A stretch of DNA of 64,000 bases from FEN-1219 sp035644475 (GCA_035644475.1 DASQOL010000030.1:1-64000); one strand, 5' to 3'. Shown: positions 55,203-64,000, counted from the stretch's first letter. Numbers and translations are program-made. The notes: generated by a model not told the origin, from the letters alone.

Positions 55203-56579
55203 ATGCTAGACGTGGGTTTATCGATTCTCGCCTTCATCGTCGCGATCGGCGTGCTCGTCTCGGTTCACGAGTTCGGCCACTTCTGGGTCGCACGCAAGCT
55301 CGGCTTCAAGGTGCTGCGGTTTTCCGTAGGGTTCGGCAATCCGCTCCTGCGCCGTCGCGGCGGGCCGCCCGACTTCATCGAGTATTGGTTGTCGTCGATT
55401 CCGCTCGGCGGCTACGTCAAGATGCTCGACGAGCGCGAGGCGCCCGTGGCCGACATCGAGAGCCACCGCGCTTTCAACCGCCGGCCGGTGCCGCAACGCA
55501 TCGCCGTGCTGCTCGCCGGCCCCACGTTCAATTTCTTGTTCGCGATCCTCGCGTATTGGGTGATGTTCGCGACGGGAGTGCCCGGCATCAAACCGGTGAT
55601 CGGCTCCGTCACTGACGGCTCGGTCGCGGCCCGAGCCGGGCTCGCGCCGAACGACCGGATCGAATCGGTGGGCGGCCGGCCCACCGAGACCCTCGAGGGC
55701 GCGACGCTCGCGATCCTCGACGAGTTGCTCGCCGACGGCCGAATCGCTCTCACCGTTCGCGAGCCGAACGGCAACATCAAGAGCGCGATGCTCGACGTCC
55801 GCGGCCGCGAGGCCGAGCTCACCGAGCCGGCCGCTTTGTTCAGCGGGCTCGGCATTCGGCCAGGCCCCGTGTTACCGGCGGTGATTGCCGTGATCACGCC
55901 CGGCTCCGCTGCGGAGCGTGCGGGGTTCCAAGTCGGCGACGAGGTGTTGCGCGCCGACGGCGTCGCGATTCGTGGCTGGGAGCAATGGCGGGGGTTCATC
56001 CGCGAGCGGCCCGGCGCGACCGCGACGATCGACGTGCTCCGCGACGGGCGCACGCTCACCGTGCCCGTCACGATCCCCGCGGTCGAGGACGGCGGCAAGA
56101 CGGTCGGCCAGATCGGCGCCCAGGCGTCGGAAACCCTGCCGCCGGCGACGGTCGAGAGTCTGCGCGCGGAGCAACGCTACGGCGCTCTCGAGGCGTTGCC
56201 GCGCGGCATCCAGAAGACCTGGGACATGAGCGCGCTCACGGTGCGGATGCTCGCCAAGATGGTCGTCGGCGACGTTTCGTTGAAGAACGTCTCCGGCCCG
56301 CTCCAGATCGCGAGCTATGCCGGCGCAAGCGCGCAAGCCGGATTCAGCTCGTTCCTGGACTTCCTCGCGGTGGTCAGCATCAGCCTCGGCATTCTCAACC
56401 TGCTGCCGATACCGTTGCTCGACGGAGGCCAGGTCGTCTACCAGCTCGCGGAGTGGGTCAAAGGCTCGCCGCTTTCCGATCGCGCGATGGCGGTGGGTCA
56501 GCAGATCGGGGTGTTTTTCCTGATCGTGCTCATGAGCTTCGTCTTCTACAACGACATCACCAGAATGTTCGGCTCATGA
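55203..56579 (+). CDS. rseP: RIP metalloprotease RseP
   Basis: This inner-membrane site-2 protease cuts the anti-sigma factor RseA to release sigma-E and removes some signal peptides. The zinc motif HEFGH is at residues 22-26, exactly as in E. coli. The second zinc region NLLPIPLLDGGQ is near the C-terminus. Two PDZ domains lie between (GSVAARAGLAPNDRI, GSAAERAGFQVGDEV). The ATG at 55203 gives 458 residues (450 in E. coli). It is coupled to bamA by an ATGA overlap. Confidence 0.96.
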   Translation: MLDVGLSILAFIVAIGVLVSVHEFGHFWVARKLGFKVLRFSVGFGNPLLRRRGGPPDFIEYWLSSIPLGGYVKMLDEREAPVADIESHRAFNRRPVPQRIAVLLAGPTFNFLFAILAYWVMFATGVPGIKPVIGSVTDGSVAARAGLAPNDRIESVGGRPTETLEGATLAILDELLADGRIALTVREPNGNIKSAMLDVRGREAELTEPAALFSGLGIRPGPVLPAVIAVITPGSAAERAGFQVGDEVLRADGVAIRGWEQWRGFIRERPGATATIDVLRDGRTLTVPVTIPAVEDGGKTVGQIGAQASETLPPATVESLRAEQRYGALEALPRGIQKTWDMSALTVRMLAKMVVGDVSLKNVSGPLQIASYAGASAQAGFSSFLDFLAVVSISLGILNLLPIPLLDGGQVVYQLAEWVKGSPLSDRAMAVGQQIGVFFLIVLMSFVFYNDITRMFGS

Positions 56580-58981
56580 CGTCGCGGCGTTTCGCGGAGC
56601 TTCTGCTGCTCGTAGCAGGAGTGGGTGCGGGCGGCACGGCGCTGGCGGCGATTCAGCCGTTCGTCGTGCGCAACTTCAGCGTCGAGGGCGCGCAGCGCAT
56701 CGCCGAAGGCACCATCTACAACTACCTGCCGATCAACATCGGCGATACGGTCGACGAGCAACGGCTGCGTGAATCCGTCCGCGCGCTGTTTCAGACCGGC
56801 TTCTTCCGCGACGTCGAGTTCCGCAAGGACGGCGACACGCTCGTCATCGTGGTGCTCGAGCGACCGTCGATCCTGGAGTTCACGTTCGACGGCAACAAGG
56901 ACATCAAGGACGAAGACCTCAAGAAGTCCCTCACCAACATCGGGCTCGCGACGGGCAAGACGTTCGACCAGTCGGTGCTCGACGAGGTCGTCCGCTCGCT
57001 CACCGAGGAGTACTACAGCCGCGGCAAGTACGCCGCCAAGATCACGCCGAGCGTGGAGTTGCTCGAGGACAACCGCGTGCGCGTCTCGATCCAGATCGAG
57101 GAGGGCGACCGGGCGAAGATCCGCCAGGTGAACATCGTCGGCAACACATCGTTCGAAGACAAAGAGATCCTCTCCGCCTTCGAGCTGAAGACGGGCAACT
57201 TCCTCTCGTTCATCAAGAAGAACGATCGCTATTCGAAGCAGGCGCTCGAGGGCGATCTCGAGAAGCTGCGCTCGTTCTACATGGACCGAGGCTTCGCCGA
57301 CTTCCATTGGGACGACGTGCAGGTCGCGATCTCCCCCGACAAGCGCGACATCTTCGTGACGATCGGCATCACCGAAGGCGACCGTTATACGATCTCTGAC
57401 GTGAAGCTCGCGGGCGACATGGTCGTGCCGGAAGACCAACTCCGCGGGCTCATCCTCGCGCAGCCGGGGCAGACGTTCTCGCAAGGCCTGCTCACGCGCA
57501 GCGAGGAGTTCATGAATACGCGGCTCGGCCTCGACGGCTACGCCTTCGCGCAGGTCCGCGCCGTGCCCGAGCTCAACAAGGAAACCAAGGAAGCCTCGAT
57601 CACTTACTTCGTCGACCCGAAGAACCGCGTGTACGTGCGGCGCATCAACTACAACGGCTCGGACAGCGTCAACGACGTGGTCTTCCGCCGCGAGATGCGC
57701 CAGCTCGAGGGCGGCTATCTGTCGAATGCGCTCGTCGACCGCTCGCAAGTACTGTTGCAGCGGTTGCCGTACGTCAAGAAGGTGGAGCACGAGACTACGC
57801 CGGTTGCGGGCAGCCCCGATCTCGTGGATGTCGACTTCAAGATCGAGGAAGGATTGCCCGGGCAGTTCGGCGGCAGCCTCGGGTTCTCCGAGACCTACGG
57901 CCTCACGCTCGGCGGCAACTTCATTCACTCGAACTTCATGGGCACGGGCAACCGCGTGGAGGTGAACCTCCGCGGCGGCCAGTATCAGAAGGTCTACGAC
58001 ATCAACTACACCGACGCCTATCGCAACATCGACGGGCTCTCCCGCACGTTGTCGTTGACGTATCAGGACATCACGCAGTACACGTCGGCCACGTCGGACT
58101 TCTCCACCACGACGCTTTCGGGCGGCATCAATTGGGCGTGGCTGATCCGCGACTTCCAACAGGTGCGCTTCGGTTTCGCGTATCAGGACGCGGAGCTCTT
58201 GACGAGCGCGTTCAGCTCGCAGCAGGCGCTCGACTGGGTGAGGAGCAACGGCAAGGTGTTCGAGCCGAACGACCTCGACAACGACCCCACCAACTGCGGA
58301 GTCTGCGGCACGAGAGTGAGGAGCTTGGAGCTCGTCGCGGGGTGGTCGTACAACTCGCTCAATGCCGCGCTGTTCCCGACGGCCGGCATGCGCTTGTACA
58401 GCTCGTTGAACGCGGCGGTCCCCGGCAGCGACGTGGAGTACTTCATGGCGTCGCTCGACTTCACGAAGTACGTTCCGTTGGTCGGCCGCTGGCGTTTCCG
58501 CGCCCATAGCGAGCTTGCCTACGGCGACTCGTACGGCGCAACGACCTCGCTGCCGCCGTTCCGCCAGCGCTATGCGGGCGGCCCGGGATCGGTGCGCGGC
58601 TTCAAGGAGAGCACGCTCGGTCCGCTCGACAATCTGCGCAACCCGTACGGCGGCAACTTGCTGTTCGTGAACCAGCTCGAGCTCATCATCCCCACGCCGG
58701 CGAAGATCGGCGGCTCGACGCGAATCGCGATGTTTTACGACTTCGGCAACGTCTTTTCGACGGGCGGTGTGAAGTTCTACGACAGGCTCGGCGACCCTAT
58801 CGACTACCGTTTCAATTATGATAGGTTAAAGAAATCCGTCGGCATCGGGGTCGAATGGCTGGCGCCCCTGGGCTTGCTGCGGTTCAGCTACGCGATCCCA
58901 TTGAACGAAGACCAAGAAACGGATCGATACTTCAGCGACGACACCGAGCAATTCCAGTTCTCCATCGGCCAGGCCTTTTAG
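56576..58981 (+). CDS. bamA: Outer membrane protein assembly factor BamA
   Basis: The essential Omp85 protein that folds outer-membrane barrels. A signal peptide (about residues 1-25) is followed by five POTRA domains (to about residue 430) and a 16-strand barrel. The barrel carries the loop-6 VRGF motif at residues 673-676 and ends in phenylalanine (IGQAF). The 801-residue length is typical (810 in E. coli). The start overlaps the rseP stop. Confidence 0.97.
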   Translation: MTSRRFAELLLLVAGVGAGGTALAAIQPFVVRNFSVEGAQRIAEGTIYNYLPINIGDTVDEQRLRESVRALFQTGFFRDVEFRKDGDTLVIVVLERPSILEFTFDGNKDIKDEDLKKSLTNIGLATGKTFDQSVLDEVVRSLTEEYYSRGKYAAKITPSVELLEDNRVRVSIQIEEGDRAKIRQVNIVGNTSFEDKEILSAFELKTGNFLSFIKKNDRYSKQALEGDLEKLRSFYMDRGFADFHWDDVQVAISPDKRDIFVTIGITEGDRYTISDVKLAGDMVVPEDQLRGLILAQPGQTFSQGLLTRSEEFMNTRLGLDGYAFAQVRAVPELNKETKEASITYFVDPKNRVYVRRINYNGSDSVNDVVFRREMRQLEGGYLSNALVDRSQVLLQRLPYVKKVEHETTPVAGSPDLVDVDFKIEEGLPGQFGGSLGFSETYGLTLGGNFIHSNFMGTGNRVEVNLRGGQYQKVYDINYTDAYRNIDGLSRTLSLTYQDITQYTSATSDFSTTTLSGGINWAWLIRDFQQVRFGFAYQDAELLTSAFSSQQALDWVRSNGKVFEPNDLDNDPTNCGVCGTRVRSLELVAGWSYNSLNAALFPTAGMRLYSSLNAAVPGSDVEYFMASLDFTKYVPLVGRWRFRAHSELAYGDSYGATTSLPPFRQRYAGGPGSVRGFKESTLGPLDNLRNPYGGNLLFVNQLELIIPTPAKIGGSTRIAMFYDFGNVFSTGGVKFYDRLGDPIDYRFNYDRLKKSVGIGVEWLAPLGLLRFSYAIPLNEDQETDRYFSDDTEQFQFSIGQAF

Positions 58982-59002
58982 TTCTTGAAGGACGAAACAT
59001 TC

Positions 59003-59671
59003 ATGATCAGCACGCAGCTCGCTTCGGCCACTCCGCGTCGCCGGAGCATTTTCGGCACCGGCAGCGACTCGATTGCGAGGCTGGGCGCCAAGGCCTTGCC
59101 CTTCATCGCCGTGGCGTTCGGGGCCGCGCTCGCGTTCAACGCCGATGCGCAGACGAACCTCAAGATCGGCGTGGTCAACGTCGGCAAGCTGCTCGATGCA
59201 TCGCCTCAAGCGGTGGCGGTAGGGGACAAGCTCAAGACCGAGTTCGCGTCGCGGCAGAGCGAGATCCTCAAGATGGGGCAGGATCTGCAGGCCAAGAACG
59301 ACCGGTTCCAAAAGGATCAGGCCGTGATGGGCGAGGAAGAGCGCGTGAACCTGCAGCGGCAGATTCGCGACGGCCAGCGAGACCTGCAGCGCACCCAGGA
59401 CCAGTACGTAGAGGACTTGAACGCCCGGCGCACCGAGGAGAGCAACAAGCTGCTGAGCGACATCGCGGCGCGCATCCGGACCTATGCGAGCGCGCAGAAT
59501 TACGATCTCGTCCTCAGCGACGCCGTTTACGTCAGCGGCCAGCTCGACATCACAGCTGAAGTCCTCAAGGCGCTACAGGCAGACGCCGGGAAGCCGGGCG
59601 CAACGCGGCCGGGCGGTGCGGCACCGGCGCCGGCGCGGCCGAGCGGTGCGGCGCCGGCACCACCGCGCTGA
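59003..59671 (+). CDS. skp: Periplasmic chaperone OmpH/Skp family
   Basis: The periplasmic holdase that escorts unfolded outer-membrane proteins to BamA. A signal segment (LPFIAVAFGAALAFNADA) precedes KIGVVNVGKLLDASPQ. Long charged helices (residues about 80-150) form the tentacles. A Gly/Ala/Pro-rich tail (PGGAAPAPARPSGAAPAPP) is an addition relative to E. coli Skp. AAGGA lies upstream of the ATG at 59003. Confidence 0.9.
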   Translation: MISTQLASATPRRRSIFGTGSDSIARLGAKALPFIAVAFGAALAFNADAQTNLKIGVVNVGKLLDASPQAVAVGDKLKTEFASRQSEILKMGQDLQAKNDRFQKDQAVMGEEERVNLQRQIRDGQRDLQRTQDQYVEDLNARRTEESNKLLSDIAARIRTYASAQNYDLVLSDAVYVSGQLDITAEVLKALQADAGKPGATRPGGAAPAPARPSGAAPAPPR

Positions 59672-59721
59672 ACGGGCGCCGCCGTGCGGCCGCCCGACGA
59701 TGCTCCGCGACGCTGACCGCC

Positions 59722-60768
59722 ATGACCGCGACCCTGCGCGAGCTCGCGGACCAATTCGGATGTGAGCTGCACGGCGCCGATCGAGCCGTGACCCGCGTCG
59801 GCACGCTCTCGGGGGCCGGCCCGGACGCCGTCACGTTTCTCGCGAACGCCGCGTATCGCAAGCAGCTCGAGGCCACGCGCGCCGCGGCCGTAGTGCTCGA
59901 GGAGAAGCATCGCGCGGGCTGCCCGGTCGCGAGCCTCGTCCATCCGCAGCCCTATCTCACGTACGCCCGGATCGCGACCTACCTGAATCCTCCGCTGGTC
60001 GCCGTTCCCGGCGTCGCGGCGAGCGCCGTCCTCGCGGCGGGCGTGCGCGTCGCGCCGTCCGCGGAAGTGGGTGCGCAGGTCGTGATAGGCGGGGGCTGCG
60101 TGATCGGCGACGGCGCGGTCATCGGACCGGGGTGCGTGCTCGGCGCCAACGTCGCTGTCGGCGCGGGCTCGCGGCTCGTCGCGCGAGTGACGGTGCTCGA
60201 CGACGTGCGCATCGGCGCGCGCTGCATCCTGCAGCCCGGAGCGGTCATCGGCGCCGACGGTTTCGGCTTCGCCCCCGACGCGGGCAAGTGGCTCAAGATT
60301 CCGCAATTGGGCGGCGTCGTCATCGGCGATGACGTCGAGATCGGCGCGAACACGTGCATCGATCGCGGCACGATCGACGACACCGTCATCGAGGATGGGG
60401 TGAAGCTCGACAATCTCGTGCAGATCGCGCACAACGTGCGAGTGGGCGCGCATACGGTCATGGCTGCGATGTCGGGTGCGGCGGGCAGCACCAAGATCGG
60501 CAAGCGCTGCATGGTGGGCGGCGGCGCCGTGATGATCAACCAGATCTCCATCTGCGACGACGTGATGATCATGTTCCGCGGTGTGGTGACGAAGTCCATC
60601 GACAAGCCCGGCACCTATTCGAGCGCGTTGCCGGCGGACGAAGTCGGACGCTGGCGCCGCAACGCGGCGCGGTTCAAGAAGCTCGACGCGTTGGCGGAGC
60701 GAGTACGCGCCGCGGAGCGCGCCCTCGGCCTCACAGGAAAGACGAAAGCAGAACAAACCGATGACTGA
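59722..60768 (+). CDS. lpxD: UDP-3-O-acylglucosamine N-acyltransferase
   Basis: Adds the second hydroxyacyl chain in lipid A synthesis. An N-terminal domain binds UDP-sugar and acyl chain (LRELADQFGCELHG, VTFLANAAYRKQL). A left-handed beta-helix of hexapeptide repeats follows with the catalytic histidine region DNLVQIAHNVRVGAHTVM. The 348-residue length is close to E. coli (341). fabZ overlaps its end by 8 bases. Confidence 0.97.
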   Translation: MTATLRELADQFGCELHGADRAVTRVGTLSGAGPDAVTFLANAAYRKQLEATRAAAVVLEEKHRAGCPVASLVHPQPYLTYARIATYLNPPLVAVPGVAASAVLAAGVRVAPSAEVGAQVVIGGGCVIGDGAVIGPGCVLGANVAVGAGSRLVARVTVLDDVRIGARCILQPGAVIGADGFGFAPDAGKWLKIPQLGGVVIGDDVEIGANTCIDRGTIDDTVIEDGVKLDNLVQIAHNVRVGAHTVMAAMSGAAGSTKIGKRCMVGGGAVMINQISICDDVMIMFRGVVTKSIDKPGTYSSALPADEVGRWRRNAARFKKLDALAERVRAAERALGLTGKTKAEQTDD

Positions 60769-61213
60769 CGACAAGACCATCGACATCAAAGGCATCCTCG
60801 AACGTCTGCCGCACCGTTTCCCCTTTCTCATGGTGGATCGCGTGCGCAGCGTGACCGCCGGCAAGTCGATCGTCGCGCTGAAGAACGTGACCGCGAACGA
60901 GGCACACTTCGAGGGGCATTTCCCCGGTCATCCGGTAATGCCCGGCGTGCTCATCATCGAGGCGCTCGCGCAGGCCGCGGGGGTGCTCGCGTGGGAGAGC
61001 GTGACGGACGAGGAGCGCCTCTGGATCCTCTACCTGGTGGGCATCGACAAGACGCGTTTCAAGCAGCCGGTGATGCCCGGTGATCAGCTCGTGCTCAACG
61101 TGGAGCTAGTGCAGCGCCGGCGGAACCTGTGGCGATTCGAGGGCCGCGCCGAGGTCGACGGCAAGGTCGTGGCTGCCACGGACCTTCTGCTCGCGGACGG
61201 GCCCAAACCTTGA
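60761..61213 (+). CDS. fabZ: 3-hydroxyacyl-ACP dehydratase FabZ
   Basis: Dehydrates 3-hydroxyacyl-ACP in fatty-acid synthesis and competes with lipid A for the same precursor. The hot-dog fold has LPHRFPFLMVDRV and the active-site region HFEGHFPGHPVMPGV, with the catalytic His53 and Glu67. The 150-residue length is normal. It sits between lpxD and lpxA, whose TTG start overlaps its stop. Confidence 0.97.
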   Translation: MTDDKTIDIKGILERLPHRFPFLMVDRVRSVTAGKSIVALKNVTANEAHFEGHFPGHPVMPGVLIIEALAQAAGVLAWESVTDEERLWILYLVGIDKTRFKQPVMPGDQLVLNVELVQRRRNLWRFEGRAEVDGKVVAATDLLLADGPKP

Positions 61214-61980
61214 TCGATCCGCGAGCCGTCGTCGCCCCCGACGCGCGTCTGCACGAGAGCGTGACGGTCGGTCCGTACGCCGTCATCGGCCCCGACGTCG
61301 AGATCGGGCGCGGCACGCGCATCGAGCCGCATGCGGTGGTCAAGGGGCCGACGGTCATCGGCGAGGACAATCACATCTTTCAGTTCGCCTCGATCGGCGA
61401 CGACCCGCAGGACAGAAAGTACAAGGGCGAGCGCACGATGCTCGTGATCGGCGACCGCAACACGATCCGCGAGTTCGTCACGATGAATCGCGGCACGGTG
61501 CAGGAGCAGGGCGTCACGCGCGTAGGCAACGACAACTGGATCATGGCGTACGCGCACGTCGCCCACGACTGCGTCGTCGGCAGCAACACGATCTTCGCGA
61601 ACAACGCGTCGATCGCGGGACACGTGCACGTCGGCGACCACGCGATTTTGGGCGGCTTCACCGCCGTGCACCAGTTCTGCCGGATCGGCGCGCATTCGAT
61701 GACGAGCATGTTCAGTTATCTCACGAAGGACGTGCCCGCCTACACGATGGTGTCGGGCCGCCCGGCCGAGCCGCGCGGCATCAACGCCGAAGGGCTGAAG
61801 CGGCGCGGCTTCACGCCGGAGCAGCTCCGTAACATCCGCGAGGCCTACCGAACGGTGTTCCGGCTCGGCCTGAATCTCGACGAGGCGATCGCTGACGTCG
61901 AGAAGCGCCTGCTCGAGCAGCCCGAGCTCCAGCTGTTCGTCGACTCGCTCCGAGCCGGCTCCCGCGGCATCGCCCGCTAG
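61210..61980 (+). CDS. lpxA: UDP-N-acetylglucosamine acyltransferase
   Basis: First enzyme of lipid A synthesis. A left-handed beta-helix with the catalytic histidine at residue 119 (AYAHVAHDCVVG, equivalent to His125 in E. coli). GFTAVHQFCRIGAHSMTSM and FTPEQLRNIREAYR are conserved. It starts with TTG overlapping the fabZ TGA, giving 256 residues (262 in E. coli). It is separated from lpxB by a 460-bp palindromic region, whereas these genes are normally adjacent. Confidence 0.96.
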   Translation: MIDPRAVVAPDARLHESVTVGPYAVIGPDVEIGRGTRIEPHAVVKGPTVIGEDNHIFQFASIGDDPQDRKYKGERTMLVIGDRNTIREFVTMNRGTVQEQGVTRVGNDNWIMAYAHVAHDCVVGSNTIFANNASIAGHVHVGDHAILGGFTAVHQFCRIGAHSMTSMFSYLTKDVPAYTMVSGRPAEPRGINAEGLKRRGFTPEQLRNIREAYRTVFRLGLNLDEAIADVEKRLLEQPELQLFVDSLRAGSRGIAR

Positions 61981-61983
61981 CGG

Positions 61984-62452
61984 AAAATAGGGACATGTTA
62001 CTTTTTCGGTCCGGTGCTTCTTCGGCCGATCGGCGGTCGCGCCTCACGATGGCCGGCGCTGGCGTCGCGGTGGCTGCGGTCGCACCTCGAACGAGACGTG
62101 TGACGCCTCCGCCGCGGCACGCGACTTCGCCGGCCTTCGGCCGGTCCCCTCGCCACGGCGCGTTCGCCGGGGTCCAAAACGCGGTCGCTTATTTGGTTCG
62201 CTTCGTAGAGCCGGTGTGCCGCCGCGTTTTGGATGCTCGCCTGCGGCTCGCCCCCGGGCGCTGCGCGCCCGGGCTCCGCGGCTCTCGGCGCTGTGGCTCG
62301 GCTCGTCGCTACCGCCGCGGCGGAGGCGTCACACGTCTCGTTCGAGGTGCGACCGCAGCCATTGCGCGCATCGCGCGGCCCAAAGTGAGCCACGAGCCGA
62401 TCGGTGCCGGTCGAACGTTGGCGCGCGCGAAAAAGTAACATGTCCCCATCTT
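61984..62452. repeat. Large nested inverted repeat between lpxA and lpxB
   Basis: Three sets of complementary arms are nested. The outer arms (61984-62008 and 62428-62452) match at 23 of 25 bases and contain GGGACATGTTACTTTTTC, the family also seen at 15134-15217. The middle arms, 62071-62117 and 62315-62361, are perfect reverse complements over 47 bases. The inner arms include TCCAAAACGCGG near 62172 and CCGCGTTTTGGA near 62224. No transposase-like frame lies inside. The right outer arm contains the likely lpxB ATG. The element may be a non-autonomous palindromic mobile sequence or composite REP. Confidence 0.85.
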
Positions 62453-63603
62453 CTTCTGGGCTGCGCGTTGCGGTGGCGGCGGCCGAGGCTTCGGGCGATA
62501 CGCTTGGAGCGGGGCTCATCGAGGCGTTGCGCGAGCGCGAGGCCGGCGCGGAGTTCTACGGCGTGGCGGGGCCGCGGATGATTGCGGCGGGGTGCGAGCC
62601 GTGGAATCGGGTCGAGGAGATCTCCGTGATGGGGTTTGCGGAGGTGCTGCCGCATCTGCCGCGGCTGCTCAAGCTGCGGCGCAACCTGATACGGCGGATC
62701 GAGGGCAGCGGCGCGAGCGTGTTCGTCGGCATCGACTCGCCGGACTTCAATCTGCCGATGGCGAAGAAGCTGAAACGCGCCGGTATCCCAACCGTTCAAT
62801 ACGTGAGCCCCCAGGTTTGGGCGTGGCGGCAGTCGCGCGTGAAGAGTATCCGCGCGTCGGTCGATCTCGTGCTCTGCGTGCTGCCGTTCGAGACGAAGTT
62901 CTACGAGGAGCACGGCGTCCGTGCCAAGTTCATCGGCCACCCACTCGCGGACGCGATCCCACTCGAGGTCGACCGGCGCGCGGCCCGCGAGGCGCTTGGC
63001 GTGCCGTTCGACCGGCCGCTGCTCGCCGTGCTGCCGGGCAGCCGCCGTAGCGAGGTCGGCAGTCTCGCGGCGCCGTTCTTGGGCACGGCCGCGTGGCTCG
63101 AGCGCGCGCACCCCGGGCTCGAGATCGCGGTCGCGCTCGCGAGCGAGGCCGTGGGCCAGGTGTTTCGCGAGGCCGCGCGCGGCGTGGCTACCGCCAAGCC
63201 GCCGCACCTGATCGTCGGCCGCGCGCGCGAGGTCATGGCCGCGGCCGACGTCGTGCTCACGGCGTCGGGCACGGCGAGCCTCGAGGCCCTGCTGCTCAAG
63301 CGGCCGATGGTCGTCGCCCACCGGATCGAGCCCCTGACCTACTGGATCGTGCGCCGGCTCGGTGTGGCGAAGCTGCCGCATTTCTCGCTGCCGAATCTGC
63401 TCGCGGGCCGCAACGTGGTGCAGGAGTTCGTGCAGGACCAAGTGCGGCCGGAGGTCTTGGGCCCCGCGCTTCTGTCGCTCCTCGAGACCCAAGAGCTCGG
63501 CCGCGGCTGGTATGATGCGTTCGCCACCATCCACCGACAATTGCGCTGCGACGCTAGCAGAACGGCCGCGCGCGAGGTGCTCGAGCTCGTACGGGGACGC
63601 TAG
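62440..63603 (+). CDS. lpxB: Lipid-A-disaccharide synthase
   Basis: Joins lipid X and UDP-2,3-diacylglucosamine to form the lipid A disaccharide (GT19). RVAVAAAEASGDTLGAGL, VGIDSPDFNLPMAKKLKRAG and YVSPQVWAWRQSRV are diagnostic. VLPGSRRSEV and SGTASLEALLLKRPMVV fit the nucleotide-binding half. The ATG at 62440 falls inside the right arm of the palindrome and gives 387 residues (382 in E. coli). An upstream ATG at 62404 is also in frame. The proximal promoter or coupling normally supplied by lpxA appears lost. Confidence 0.95.
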   Translation: MSPSSSGLRVAVAAAEASGDTLGAGLIEALREREAGAEFYGVAGPRMIAAGCEPWNRVEEISVMGFAEVLPHLPRLLKLRRNLIRRIEGSGASVFVGIDSPDFNLPMAKKLKRAGIPTVQYVSPQVWAWRQSRVKSIRASVDLVLCVLPFETKFYEEHGVRAKFIGHPLADAIPLEVDRRAAREALGVPFDRPLLAVLPGSRRSEVGSLAAPFLGTAAWLERAHPGLEIAVALASEAVGQVFREAARGVATAKPPHLIVGRAREVMAAADVVLTASGTASLEALLLKRPMVVAHRIEPLTYWIVRRLGVAKLPHFSLPNLLAGRNVVQEFVQDQVRPEVLGPALLSLLETQELGRGWYDAFATIHRQLRCDASRTAAREVLELVRGR

Positions 63604-63606
63604 GAC

Positions 63607-64000
63607 GTGAGCGGTTTCGTGCATTTGCGGGTGCACACCGAGTACTCGCTCGTCGACAGCGTCGTGCGTGTCGACCCGCTGGTCGAATCGCTCGAGCGGC
63701 AGCGCATGGCCGCGTGCGCGATCACCGACCAGGGTAACGTCTCCACCCTCGTCAGATTCCACAAGACTGCCGTGGCGCGCGGCATCAAGCCGATCGTCGG
63801 CGCCGACGTGTGGGTCGCCGAATCGGCCGACGACCGCGAGCCGTCGCGACTGGGGCTGCTCTGTCAGAACCGCGCGGGGTTCAAGCGCTTGAGCGCGCTG
63901 CTGACGAGGAGCGCCGCGCTCGGCCCGATCCGCGGCCGTCCGGCGATCTTGCGCGACTGGCTCACGGTAGACGCGCTCGAGGGCCTCATCGGGCTCTCCG
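63607..64000 (+). CDS. dnaE: DNA polymerase III alpha subunit, 3' truncated by window edge
   Basis: The first 131 residues of the replicative polymerase. The GTG at 63607 lies 3 bp after lpxB. The N-terminal PHP domain is visible: FVHLRVHTEYSLVDSVVR, ACAITDQGNVSTLVRF, and GIKPIVGADVWVAE. The rest continues beyond the window. In E. coli rnhB lies between lpxB and dnaE; here it is missing. Confidence 0.93.
   Translation, partial: MSGFVHLRVHTEYSLVDSVVRVDPLVESLERQRMAACAITDQGNVSTLVRFHKTAVARGIKPIVGADVWVAESADDREPSRLGLLCQNRAGFKRLSALLTRSAALGPIRGRPAILRDWLTVDALEGLIGLS

Overview
The window reads as a GC-rich gammaproteobacterial chromosome segment, probably from the Xanthomonadales/Nevskiales/Steroidobacterales side of the class. 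The evidence is the gene order map-rpsB-tsf-pyrH-frr-uppS-cdsA-rseP-bamA-skp-lpxD-fabZ-lpxA-lpxB-dnaE, the GlrK/QseG/GlrR two-component module, a DsbB homologue, a yoaA-tsaB pair, and a PrsR-type regulator of PEP-CTERM/exosortase systems. The placement is inference from gene content; no rRNA or tRNA gene was found to test it.

Layout. 1-4.4 kb and 6.4-8.1 kb look like the edge of an exopolysaccharide locus: a right-handed beta-helix protein (cut by the window start), a GT4 glycosyltransferase, a phytanoyl-CoA-type dioxygenase, an FkbM methyltransferase and an SGNH hydrolase, with gltX embedded. An internally deleted relative of the first gene lies at 7.7-8.1 kb. 8.1-12 kb holds an HDOD protein, a mobA broken by an in-frame amber codon, and a large membrane protein joining a receiver-like domain to a TonB C-terminal domain. 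12.4-19.7 kb is regulatory and surface-sugar related: a DegT aminotransferase, PrsR, the convergent glrK-qseG-glrR operon and galE. 19.9-33.4 kb is mixed: a secreted zinc-protease-like lipoprotein with a small partner, a PAS/GAF/GGDEF/EAL protein, dusA, a methyltransferase, a nucleotide cyclase fused to FHA, GTP-dependent PEP carboxykinase, a DUF11-like protein and the YoaA helicase.

33.3-44.5 kb is dominated by phosphate control: tsaB, then phoB-phoR-phoU with dsbB coupled to phoU, a VapBC-like toxin-antitoxin pair, dapE, and pstSCAB. 44.7-50 kb carries an outer-membrane transporter-like protein, then dapD, glnD and map on the minus strand. From 50 kb to the end runs the conserved translation/envelope cluster. 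It lacks dxr between cdsA and rseP, and rnhB between lpxB and dnaE.

The most unusual non-coding feature is a nested inverted repeat of about 470 bp between lpxA and lpxB. It includes a perfect 47-bp inverted repeat, and its right outer arm supplies the probable lpxB start codon. A shorter member of the same outer-arm family sits exactly between the convergent prsR and glrR genes. A different palindrome family (core GGGGTCAGACCCC) lies upstream of the DegT gene. No transposase was found in the window. No CRISPR array, prophage or complete insertion sequence was seen.
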